From positions 1-30,077 of the forward strand of contig LRSR01006137.1 in NCBI GenBank assembly GCA_001579985.1: 30,077 nucleotides of DNA, in the 5' to 3' direction. Positions 8,079 through 16,916 of this stretch are shown here, piece after piece (the stretch's first letter is position 1; every line of letters begins with the position of its first letter). The DNA comes from Hypsibius dujardini (taxonomy: Eukaryota > Tardigrada > Eutardigrada > Parachela > Hypsibiidae). Under the pieces are notes generated by a model. It was not told where the DNA came from. It saw only the letters and a list, made by a program, of their open reading frames with translations, and searched no databases. The position numbers and the translations under genes are program-made.

Positions 8079-10071
8079 TCAGCTTCTGAGGCAGTCTTTG
8101 AATAAATCCACATACGCCTGCCGATACTGCCGCGATAAAACCGTGTATATTATGGGGTTGAGACATCCACTGATCCAGATAGGAATGGACACCACCACAT
8201 TCAGCGTCGGGAAGCAGATATCCTCATCGAAGATCTCCGCCAAGACGGCCGGACCGTAGCACAGCACCACGGCGATGTAGGTGATGCCCATCACCTTGGT
8301 CAGGCGGATCTCACTGCCGAAGATCAGGCGGGCCTCATTGCCGAAGATCAGTCGGGCAAAACTACGGACGCTAAACTGCCGGGGGAACTGGAAGCAGTCC
8401 ACGTAATCCAAAGATGGATGTCGTTGCTGTTGGTCGGGACCGACCGACTGTTGGTCAGGACCAATCGGCTGTTGGTCAGGACCGATCGGCTGTTGGTCAG
8501 GACCAATCGGCTGTTGGTCAGGACCGATCGGCGACGGAGGCGGTGGTTCCGACATCTCCACACTGAATCCCCGTAGCCTCGCCTCGGCAATATACTTGGA
8601 CGGTGTTGTGCCTGGGTGAAGAATAAACATAAAAACATAAAAAGAGTAAACTGAAAGCTCGTTTCTGATGATTTTTTGTTGATGATAATTCTTCCCCTTT
8701 AGTTTTTGTTGGAATCATTAAACAAAGGTTTTGTTTTGTTGTGAAACCTTTAGCAACGAAACTTTAAATTTTTTTTTCAGAAACTAAGAGAACTAATTAG
8801 GTTCACTTTCAGTTTATTAATTCGTCATTCTTTCAGTTCTGGTTTTTCTAAGTAACTAAAGAAGCCATAACTAAAAAAATGGTCTTTAAAAGTTTCAGTA
8901 AATTTTTAATTTGATTCAGTTAACTTTTTCATTCCCTGGTCTTGCCTTCCCGCGGTAGTTTCTTCAGTCGCCGTTTGCTCCGCCAGACAAAGAGGAATAT
9001 GAGGCAGTAACACGTCCCGATGCACAGAACTGGCCCGATCACACCGATCACATAGATGGGCGTCTTGGATCGGACGTTGTCCGACGGGAGGAGCGAGCAT
9101 CCCCCAATCGACAGCGCGTTCTCCCCGGCACGACCCCACAGACCGAACACCGGCAGCAGCAGAACCAAACCCGGAATGACCCAACAAGCCAACAAACCGG
9201 TGGTCACGATTCGCCAGTCGAAGAAGCGACACATGGGACGCTTGGACACGACCATGACCAGCCGGGTGATTCCGATGGCCGCCATCGAACACAACGCCAC
9301 CGACATGAGCAAGTGGGTGACGTAGATGAAGGTGGAACAGCCCAGGTGGTGGGAGATCCAAAGGCCGTCTTCGAACAGGCACCAAGCGACGACCAACGGG
9401 GTGTCCAGCACGGCGAAGAGGAGATCCGCCACGGCGAGGTTCACCACGAATACCTTTATTAAATGATAAAAAAAGGGTTACTTCACTTTTGACATGGGCT
9501 CTGAATCTCTCGTTAAAAAGGACGAAAGGATAAGTAAAGTTTTGCTTATTAATAAACAATGTTAATAAGATATTGAAGTTACTAGATCAACTTCATTGAA
9601 GTTATCTCTGAGACTTGGCGTCGTATCCTTAACGCTCCTACAGTAGTTACAGTAGTTACAGCAGTTACAGTAGTTACAGTAGTTAAAGTAACAGTAATTA
9701 CAGTAGTTACAGTAGTTACAGTAGTTACAGTAGTTACAGTAGTTGCAGTAGTTACAGTTGTTACTACGTGTAGTAGTACATTGCGGTGAAGTATTTAGCG
9801 CTTTGAATTTCGATTTTAAAAGAATAAGTTTAACTGTACTACGATAAGGTGAAAAAAAAATGAAATTTTTTAACAAAATTTTTTAATTTAAATTTTGGTT
9901 TTGGTTGACACATACGGTGGTGGGATTGCGGAGCTTTTGCGAGCGGATGAGTGCCAGCGCGGTGATGGCGTTAAGGACACTGCTGACAACGCCGAATACG
10001 GTGACCGCGACGGCCGCGCCCTGTAGCAGCGGGATGGAGTAATAACGGATGGTTTCATTAGCCGGACACAT
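8079..10071 (-). CDS. Rhodopsin-family orphan GPCR, Tre1/Moody-like
   Basis: Exons 10071-9916, 9453-8946 and 8611-8079 give 398 residues. Exon 1 has an Asn-glycosylation site (NET) and TM1; exon 2 has TM2 to TM5 (NLAVADLLFAVLD, ECL1 region Cys in LGCSTF, ECL2 Cys in GGCSLL); exon 3 has a long third cytoplasmic loop, TM6 (KVMGITYIAVVLCYGPAVL) and TM7 with NPIIY followed by SRQYRQAYVDLF. The TM6 to helix 8 pattern recalls insect Tre1/Moody. The TM3 end reads ITRLV where DRY or NRY is usual. The loop has five tandem GPDQQ heptads plus a second local duplication (ARLIFG..). The exon 2 donor appears to be GC (GAAG|GCAAGA): no GT donor fits before the stop, and this border restores phase with exon 3. 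Ligand unknown. Confidence 0.88.
8431..8532 (-). repeat. 21-bp coding repeat in GPCR loop 3
   Basis: About five copies of a 21-bp unit encode PIGPDQQ (one reads SVGPDQQ), between the diproline run and the sequence leading into TM6. The reading frame is kept across all copies. Confidence 0.9.
8612..8945 (-). other. Putative GC-AG intron of the GPCR gene
   Basis: The 5' border reads GGGAAG|GCAAGACC, which matches the usual GC-donor consensus AG|GCAAG; the 3' border reads TTCTTCACCCAG|GCACAA. Joining gives an in-frame Gly codon. The intron is AT-rich and otherwise featureless. Confidence 0.75.
9636..9775. repeat. 9-bp repeat (ACAGTAGTT) in GPCR intron 1
   Basis: About 14 imperfect copies of ACAGTAGTT, sometimes with one base changed, lie between the exon 1 donor at 9915 and the exon 2 acceptor before 9453. 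Confidence 0.9.
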
Positions 10072-10428
10072 CGTGTCGTGTGATAAAAAAGGATCAACGA
10101 ACGAAAAACGACAAACCGGAAATTCACAACACTTAAAATAATTCTCGATCTCCTGCAATTCGCCTGCTTTATTAAAACGAGAAGTTTCCTGGTGGGTGGA
10201 ATGCGCGCATGGTTCGATTCGACGCAGCCTGCTAAGGGGGAAAAAACACAAATAAATAAAAACTGCAAATAGGCGAGCGTAACCGCGCACGAATGAATGG
10301 AACCGATTGAGGTCCGGCCACTGCCTCGTAACACGCTTCCCGGAAGTGTAGCCCCGACACAAAATTCATTCACAGAACCCAAAGCGTGTTATAAAATTCA
10401 GTGACAGAAGTTCGTTTTGTGAGAAGGA

Positions 10429-11944
10429 TTAAGTTTGTTTGGCTTTCGCCGCCTGCCGGGCCAAGTACCGCTCCCGCGCACTCATCGCTGAATCCTCCGT
10501 TGTGTGTTTCGCATACGCGTCTTTCTTTTCCACTACGGCAGCTTTTACCGGGGCGACGATTTGCTCCTCCGTAACAGCGGGAACTGAAGCCTGTTCGGCA
10601 TCTTCGACGTCAGCCTCGGCGGGAGACTCATCCTCCTCAGAGTCAGACTGCGGCGCTGCTGATGGTTCCACCGCATCTTCCTCTTCTCCCCGCATCCGCT
10701 TCAGATTTGCCGGGGGAGGGCTGAATTCGTGTACTTTCGACGAAGACGGTTGGGATTCAATAGGTTTAACCGGTGTGGGAGCTTCTCCGGCGTTTCTGAC
10801 GCGCTCCTCGCCGGTCGACTGCTTCAGAAGATGCCGGTAGAAGCCGGTGAGATCCTTCTGCTTGGTGACGTCTAAAAGAGCCTCCACTTTGGCCGCTTCC
10901 TTCTCCTTCGCTTCTTGCTCCTTCATCTCCTGCATCTTCCGTTTGTAGGACGACGTGACGAAAGCCTCCTTCCCAGCGAACTCGCCGCCCTCCGTTTCGC
11001 GTTCCCGTTGAACTTTCCGTTCCTCCCGTCGGTCATGCTCCCGCTCACGTTCCTTCGCCGCGGCCAGCAGTGATTGGACGTATTTGGGCTTGCGGTCCTT
11101 TTGCTTCTCCTTTCCGCGACCACCGAGTTCGGCTTCGGCCTTTTTATCGGCGATCTGGTCGAAGACACTGTCGTACTCGAAGGCGGTCGGGTCCTCTTCC
11201 AGAGCCTGTAAAACGAAAACACATCCGGCATTAGCTGATGCAAAATACGGTTTTTTCTATTCCTGTTGTTCCTTAATATCCCTCATTCACGCAATTTTCA
11301 TTTAGATAATTTTAAAATTTTAATTTTCAATGTTTCAAAATAACCTAACTATTGATGCTCAATCGACCGATCAATCAACAAGCGATTGACATAGAATAAT
11401 AATTGCGTCGTAAAATCGGTAATCAATTTGGCTAGAATTTTCCGGAAATAAAACTGGCAAAACTCGCCTGTTATGTAATGATACAAATCTAAATTCACAA
11501 ATCTTCTCCCTCACCACACATCTATTACTGATCGCTGTAAGCTAACGTATTTAATTTTTCTAAAGCAAAGAAGGATGTGTAAGCGAAACAGGCAGTTGAC
11601 CGAGTGATTGATTGATGTATTGAAATAATATAATAAGCCGATTATTTGCACACATTTAATCAAGCAATCAACCGAGGTGTTGAGTGACCGATTGTCGGTA
11701 GAAGAAAAATATTCTTTACCTTTTGAATAGTCAATTGAGTCTCCTTTTTCCACAGGGAACTATTTCCGCCGTACTTTTTCCGGCCATCTGCATTAGTGCG
11801 CGAGTTGAACTCCTCCCTGTCGTCGTCGTCGTCATCGAAAATGGAAGGCTTTTTCAGGGCAGGAACTGCTGGAGCAGCAACTCCTTTTTTGTTAGGCAAA
11901 ATGAGACCGTACTTCTTCGGTGGTCCGCCATCAAACCCGGCCAT
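10429..11944 (-). CDS. NSRP1: NSRP1, nuclear speckle splicing regulatory protein (CCDC55 family)
   Basis: Two exons, 11944-11720 and 11205-10429, join in phase 0 to 333 residues. Exon 1 gives KKYGLILP and an acidic DDDDDD run (human QYGLILPKK, then acidic). Exon 2 begins ALEEDPTAFEYDSVFDQ, then DRKPKYVQSLL, a charged coiled-coil stretch, EAFVTSSYKRKMQE, LDVTKQKDLTGFYRHLL (nearly identical to human) and the C-terminal SARERYLARQ. Family knowledge: NSRP1 acts in nuclear speckles on alternative splice-site choice. The human protein is about 558 residues; here the long Arg/Ser/His-rich middle is replaced by a shorter acidic, proline-containing stretch. The start ATG at 11944 is preceded by an in-frame TTG only. 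Its 5' end faces the p47-like gene. Confidence 0.93.
11206..11719 (-). other. NSRP1 intron
   Basis: A 514-nt, AT-rich intron with donor AAAAG|GTAAAG and acceptor TTTTACAG. It carries scattered AATCAATCAA/GATTGATTGATG words common in this genome, and no exon-like open frame. Confidence 0.7.
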
Positions 11945-12204
11945 TTCCAAACTAAATCAAATAAACACGTGTAAATTTAGAGTGTGAATAAATTTAAAGT
12001 GTCACAGAAAGTCCTAGTAAAGTGAAGCCCACAACACATGGAAAATTAAATGGCTCAACACTGAGAAAATTTGACGATTTAATGCAACTGGCAAAAAGAT
12101 GATGTGCTGTTACAAGTAATTGATTGTTCTCTTTGCTATTTCAATTCGTTCACCCGAATTTTGTTAGCAACCGCATTCTTTAATTCTTTTCATCTCTTCC
12201 GTAG
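11945..12204. promoter_or_regulatory. Spacer between NSRP1 and the p47-like gene
   Basis: AT-rich spacer that should contain the NSRP1 promoter. I searched it for a first exon encoding the UBA domain expected at the start of p47 and found neither a suitable ATG nor UBA-like sequence. Confidence 0.5.
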
Positions 12205-13267
12205 CTGGCGCCGATTCCAATCAATCCGAACCCGTCCTCCAGTTCCGCAGGCATCGCCTCCATGTCCAGGCCGAGGCCCAGCACGAGGACGAAAACAGCG
12301 ACAAAGAGCATAACTCCGATGATGAGCAGAAGCTCTTTGTCGGCTCCGGACAGGGAAAGAAGCCCGACTCCGAGCGCATCATCAAAAACGTGATTCAGTC
12401 GGCCCGCGCTCAGGGCGCGAAGGAAGTGATGGAGTCTCAGGCGCAGCGCGGACCTGGTTCGGCGCGACCATTTGGAGCAGCTACTCGCGGTTGGGTGATT
12501 CTTCCGGGTCCGCGGCTCCCGGCGGAGCATCGGCATCCACTCCAGCTGCTGGGCTGGCAGCGGGAAAGCAGGACAAAGTCACCATCACTCTGCGGATGTA
12601 TCGAAATGATTTCACGGTGGACCACTGCGGGAGTTTAACGATCCCGTCAATCAGGAATTTCTTCGCAGCATGACGCGGGGTGAAGTGCCGCGGGAACTCG
12701 CCGATCAGGCCCGTGGACGGGAATTGAGCGTGGATATGGTGGACAATCGTAATCAGGATTATGATGGGTCGAAGCAGCAGCCGACCTTCTTTGGGGGCAC
12801 TGGTCATATGCTTGGAAGTTATCTATGACCGATTTCGGTGCATTCTACCACCGATTGACTAATCAGTATTTCCGTTTTGTAATTCCTTAATGCTATCGAA
12901 ATGTTAGTTGCTGTTGTGGTTTTTGTTTAGCCCTACACCCGCGGTTGTGAAGAAGCCGTCCGCGTCGTTGCTACCGGCATCGTCCGAGGCTGAAAAGAAC
13001 GGCGAGGAGAAAGCCCGAAACGCGGTGGACGCTGCGCAGCCCGTCACCAACATTCAGATTCGCCTGCAGGATGGGTCGCGTCTGGTAAACCGGTTCAACG
13101 AGGCTCAAGCCGTGGCCGATGTGCGGCGATACATTCAGCTTACCCGTCCGGAAATCTCTTCGCACGCCTTCCAGATGCTGGCCGGGTCCCCATTGAAGCC
13201 GTTGTCCGATGAGACGGCCTCATTGAAGGTGGCCAACTTACTGGGTGCAGCTATTAATGTTAAATGA
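12205..13267 (+). pseudogene. NSFL1C: p47/NSFL1C-like SEP-UBX gene, frame-broken and 5'-truncated
   Basis: Two blocks: 12205 to about 12818 and 12931-13267, the second after TTTTGTTTAG. Block one has a p47-like acidic stretch (HEDENSDKEHNSDDEQ), KNVIQSARAQGAKEV, RPFG, and the SEP domain (KVTITLRMYRNDFTVD, then FNDPVNQEFLRSMTRGEVP). Block two is a full UBX domain (TNIQIRLQDGSRLVNRF, ending AAINVK). Family knowledge: p47 is a p97/VCP cofactor for membrane fusion. The reading frame steps back one base at least twice (near 12474 and 12619) and probably also near 12265; the border near 12818 is also out of phase. No UBA exon is visible upstream. All shifts look like single-base losses, so a young pseudogene or consensus errors in the assembly are both possible; the other genes in the window are unbroken. 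Confidence 0.75.
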
Positions 13268-13624
13268 AATATCTAAAGACATCACTTTCTTTCTACTTGT
13301 GATGATGGTGTTCATAAGTTATGCTAACTGTTATCCCTGAGGATATAACTGCAAATTTGTTCTTAATATTCGATGAAGACGAAAAACACTGACATAATAA
13401 CAGACAAACCCGAAGATGAAAAGCGTGAAATAAGAACAGAGAACAAAACGACACGACAGAAAACCTACTGAGGAAACAAACTCGGTTCACAGAGACTTGA
13501 AATCAAAATTTAAGTCGTATTATCGCAAAAACATGGAAACTGTTTTTGGTCGAAAATACCACTGTGGCAACTGCAGTAACGGAGGCGTACGGACATCTTA
13601 AGTGAAATCATAGCAATGATTATC
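13268..13624. other. Convergent spacer between the p47-like gene and the Cys4 gene
   Basis: No exon, repeat or element is recognisable; both genes end into this spacer. Confidence 0.5.
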
Positions 13625-14798
13625 TTAATCCGACGCATTTGGGGCTGCCGCGTCCAGCTCCTTTGATTGGGTTCGGGGCCGTGAGGGTCGGTCCCTACTG
13701 GGATCACGTAAAATCTGTAAATGAAAAACGACCTTTTCATTTTTACGAGTAACGAACCGAACCTTGGCATTGGCAATCCCTTCCAGCCCTCCCAAATCCA
13801 CACCAATTGGCTTGGAAGTGCTTACTTTATTTCTCAGATAGGACTGCCGACAAGCGGAGCACAATCTCCGGCCGAGCATCGTCACCATGCCGACTTCTCG
13901 TCTGTGTTGGTTCGGGCAATTGGTGCACCTTCCCTTGCTCACTCGTTCTACGCGGGCCAGCTGCAACACACGTAAACATCATCAATCAACAAAACCGCTA
14001 AACGAATTCATTCAGCTGTTAGGTGAGCCATTATCTGCTCGCACGTTTGGGGGGCTGGTGGCACTGAGCTGACCAATTGAGCATCGTGGCCCATCTACTT
14101 CTTCCCCATTCTCGGAACGGTCCTTCTCCACCTTCATCCACGCGTCACGGAAAAGGCACTTGAACTGGTGGTCTTCAAGTGATGTCCTGGAAGAAAATCA
14201 GTGGTTCGTTATCGATATTCTGGCAACGGGATCGCGAAAGTTGAGGATTTTGAAGCTAATTCTGCTTCAGGATCCAAGGTGCGGGTTAATGCTCCGCTGG
14301 ACTCTTTAATTATTTTTCTGGATCCCTAATACTTTTTTGTTGTCAAACACACGCCACTTCCTGTGCACTTCAGTATACCGCTACACTGAGTGGTCTAGTT
14401 TCCCTAACTGCGCTACAAAATCTTCTGCGACAATGTAGTGCATACTTGTACGTTTGCTGGAGGTAAAGCAGAAAAGCAGCGTCTGTGGCTTTCCATCCAG
14501 GCAGAGGATAATACATGTTCTCCTGGATGGCATTCAACAGCGCCGCGTACATGGTCTCCGGATGGTCAATCTGGTATCTCCTCCCAAACCGCAAGTTGTC
14601 TAAAATGGGATCGTAGCTCGATTTCGCCTCGCTGGATGACTCCAAAGATTCTTCCACCAGCACCAACGACAGCTGATCCAGTTCTTTCCGTTCATCTGCT
14701 GACAAGGTCAATGACACATCCTCCAACACATTGGCGTCCGGCATGTCGGCTGTAACTGTATTCAAGGGGGTGTTGGAAATTACGCTCTGCACGGATAA
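13625..14798 (-). CDS. Unidentified protein with a Cys4 zinc-finger-like motif
   Basis: Not recognised. Exons 14798-14446, 14186-14099, 13963-13764 and 13714-13625 join in phase; the 48-nt last intron is a multiple of three and could also be read through. The likely start is ATG 14744 (MPDANVLEDVS) unless an upstream exon exists, since TTCTCAG before 14798 looks like an acceptor. Visible features: an acidic/Ser-rich N-terminus, an aromatic segment (YPLPGWKATDAAFLLYLQQ), a charged helix (FRDAWMKVEKDRSE), then C-X2-C-X18-C-X2-C (CTNC ... CSAC), the spacing of GATA-type fingers but without their usual WRR core, and a basic/Pro tail. No signal peptide or membrane segment. The finger suggests nucleic-acid or protein binding; that is inference. 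Confidence 0.65.
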
Positions 14799-14913
14799 CT
14801 GAGAAGCAGTTAAATACAAAAATTGTGAAAAATGGAAGAGTAAAGGTGGTGTAAATCGCAAAAACAAACTTCACGAAGGAGGAGAGACTACTGCCCGATG
14901 GAATGACTCCGCT

Positions 14914-15546
14914 TACAAGGGGTCAATTACCTCTGTCAAATTCAGATCGCGCTTAAAAATTTTCATTGAGTACTACCCTTCCAACTTTGGTTTAGAAAAT
15001 TTGACTCGCGGCAGTGGGGCTCCTATCCAGCGGGGAAGAAATCAGGGAGAACCCTATTGCAGCACTTCCTATAACATTGCTCAAATTTATTCGATTGATT
15101 GATTGATCAACGGTTTTCAATATTAAGCTCTTCATCGTAAACGCGAACAACTTTTGGACATCGGAGTTAGAACATTGGATATCCTTAGTTACCGGTCAAG
15201 CTCGACCCGTTCGAGAATTATTCATAGTTCCGCGCCTCTGCCCCGTACATCCAAAAATATTCTACTGATTTCAGTTAAATCATCTCAACAGGGTGCGAGT
15301 GAGAAGAAAAAAGAATTCGCGTTTACAGTGAACTTAAAATTCCAACCCGTTGATCAATCAATCAACTGACTGAGAACAATGTTATAAGAAGTGACGCAAT
15401 AGGGTTCTCCCAGATTTTTTTCTCCATTGAATAGGAACCTTAATACCGCGAGTAATATTTTTCAAAGTCATAATTGGGGGAGGGAGTATTCAAGAAAAAA
15501 GTTTAGATGAGATCTGAATTTGAGGTAGGCAATTGACCCCTTGTTA
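14914..15546. mobile_element. Foldback/MITE-like element with arms of ~250 bp or more
   Basis: ACAAGGGGTCAATTACCTCT near 14915 is matched in inverted orientation near 15540, and matching continues inward through GGGAGAACCCTATTG, then through TGATTGATCAACGG and CGTAAACGCGAA, almost to the centre. Divergence is roughly 25-30 percent by eye, so it is older than the smaller elements. No coding content. Confidence 0.75.
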
Positions 15547-15562
15547 GTGTGTGATTACTTTA

Positions 15563-15702
15563 CTGTCGTGATTCTAACGGCCAGCTTAGCCCCGCCTCCC
15601 CCCCCCGTGCAAGACTCTATGACGTCACGGATTCAATTCCATCTCGGCCCGGACCCGGGGGTCGTAATTTACTGGTAGGGCCAAAAAACGGCCGTCTTGT
15701 AT
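15563..15702. mobile_element. Short copy of the CTAAGGGCCAGCTTAGCCCC element family
   Basis: CGTGATTCTAACGGCCAGCT, CCAGCTTAGCCCCGCCTCCC, TGACGTCACGGATTCAATTC and GTAATTTACTGGTAGGGCCA all recur, in the same order, in the longer element at 17733-18086. This copy lacks the middle. The right arm ends GGCCGTCTTG. Confidence 0.75.
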
Positions 15703-16297
15703 ACCCCAGGAACGGTGTTTTGATAGAGGTGAGAACACGATCGCTACACGATAGAACAAATAAACAGATGATGGAACGTATTTTTTTGTACAGATGGAAC
15801 ACGCCTCTTGTTTTTTCTCTCACTGGGTGCACTAGCGAAGCGTAATCGGAGAGCTATACACGCTTCGACTTTTTCCTAAGCAACTATTTTGAAATTCGCC
15901 CGGCGGAATTTGTATTTTCAGGCCATTAATGAGACTACGAAAACGCAGTCCTATCGAAATGAGCAGACTCGTTTTTTGTACTTCATAAAAATGCGAACAT
16001 ATCCGGGTTTTAGGGAGTTGATTGAACGATTGCCTTTAACTGTGTTCTTTAATCTGTACATGCAGCAGACCACCATATACGGTAACTAAGTAAAGCAAAA
16101 AAAACCAGTAAAATTTCGGAAATTTGTTCATATCACTTGTAACAAATTTTCATAAAATCGTCTAAAGCAGGAATTCGCACTTCAATGCAGTTAGACCGCA
16201 CCGCAGGTGACGGTTTGCTAGAACGAATAAAAAAATTAAGAATTCTATTCCTCCAAGCGCACCGCGCGCACTAAGATTATAGTTATTCGCGTTTTTT
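15703..16297. other. Spacer upstream of the fusion gene, no gene supported
   Basis: One open stretch on the plus strand (about 15916-16089, after a TATTTTCAG) translates to 58 residues with no start, partner exon or homology I recognise. Nothing else stands out. Confidence 0.4.
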
Positions 16298-16309
16298 TTT
16301 GGGGTGACC

Positions 16310-16560
16310 GCAACCGAGGTCCCCACATAACCCCGCCCTACCGAGGTCTCCACTTAACCCCGCCCTACCGAGGTCCCCACATAACCCCGCACCTGCCAAG
16401 TACCCCGCCCTACCGAGGTCTCCACATAACCCCGCCTTACCGAGGTCCTTACACAACTCCGCCTTACCGAGGTCCTTACATAACCCCGCCCCTGCCAAGT
16501 ACCCCGTCCTACCGAGGTCCCCACATCACTCTGCCCCTGCCAAGTACCCCACCCCTGCCA
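16310..16560. repeat. 27-bp minisatellite (CTACCGAGGTCCCCACATAACCCCGCC)
   Basis: Several imperfect units of CTACCGAGGT(C/T)(C/T)CCAC(A/T)TAACCCCGCC alternate with CCTGCCAAGTACCCC units. The Gly/Leu-rich minus-strand frame over it is a repeat artefact. Confidence 0.9.
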
Positions 16561-16760
16561 AGTCAGTCATAATCAGAATCCGCTGATCACGCCAAAAGTC
16601 GAAACCCTGCTCCGAAGGCTCTCCGACCATCCAGCATACATGCTCGCCATTAGCATTTTTTAATGTCGCTGAAAGCAATATTCACGCAGACAAACCCCAA
16701 TTACCATTGCACCAGCTCATGCTTTTTCAAGGGCATTAGAGGACTTCCACGCAAAATGTC

Positions 16761-16768
16761 TTTATAAG
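16761..16768 (+). promoter_or_regulatory. Possible TATA box of the fusion gene
   Basis: TTTATAAG lies about 150 bp upstream of the ATG at 16917, which would leave a 5' UTR of roughly 115-125 nt. It is the only TATA-like word well placed in the 350 bp before the start; functional status is inferred. Confidence 0.4.
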
Positions 16769-16916
16769 TCCTGCCTGCGTCTGTCCTCCGCTGTGAGTGC
16801 TCACAGTCACAGTTTAAAGCCCTAAATTTCAACTCTACTCCAAGTCGAAGACCTGCACACACTATCCAGTGCGTTCAGATCTTCGTTCTCTGAGGTTGTT
16901 GGCGACATTTGACATC

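Noticed and set aside
15889-16089. Short plus-strand frame after TATTTTCAG
   Set aside because: No start or partner exon and no family recognised; kept only as a note.
16283-16498. Gly/Leu repeat frame on the minus strand
   Set aside because: Shadow of the 27-bp minisatellite, no start context or neighbours.
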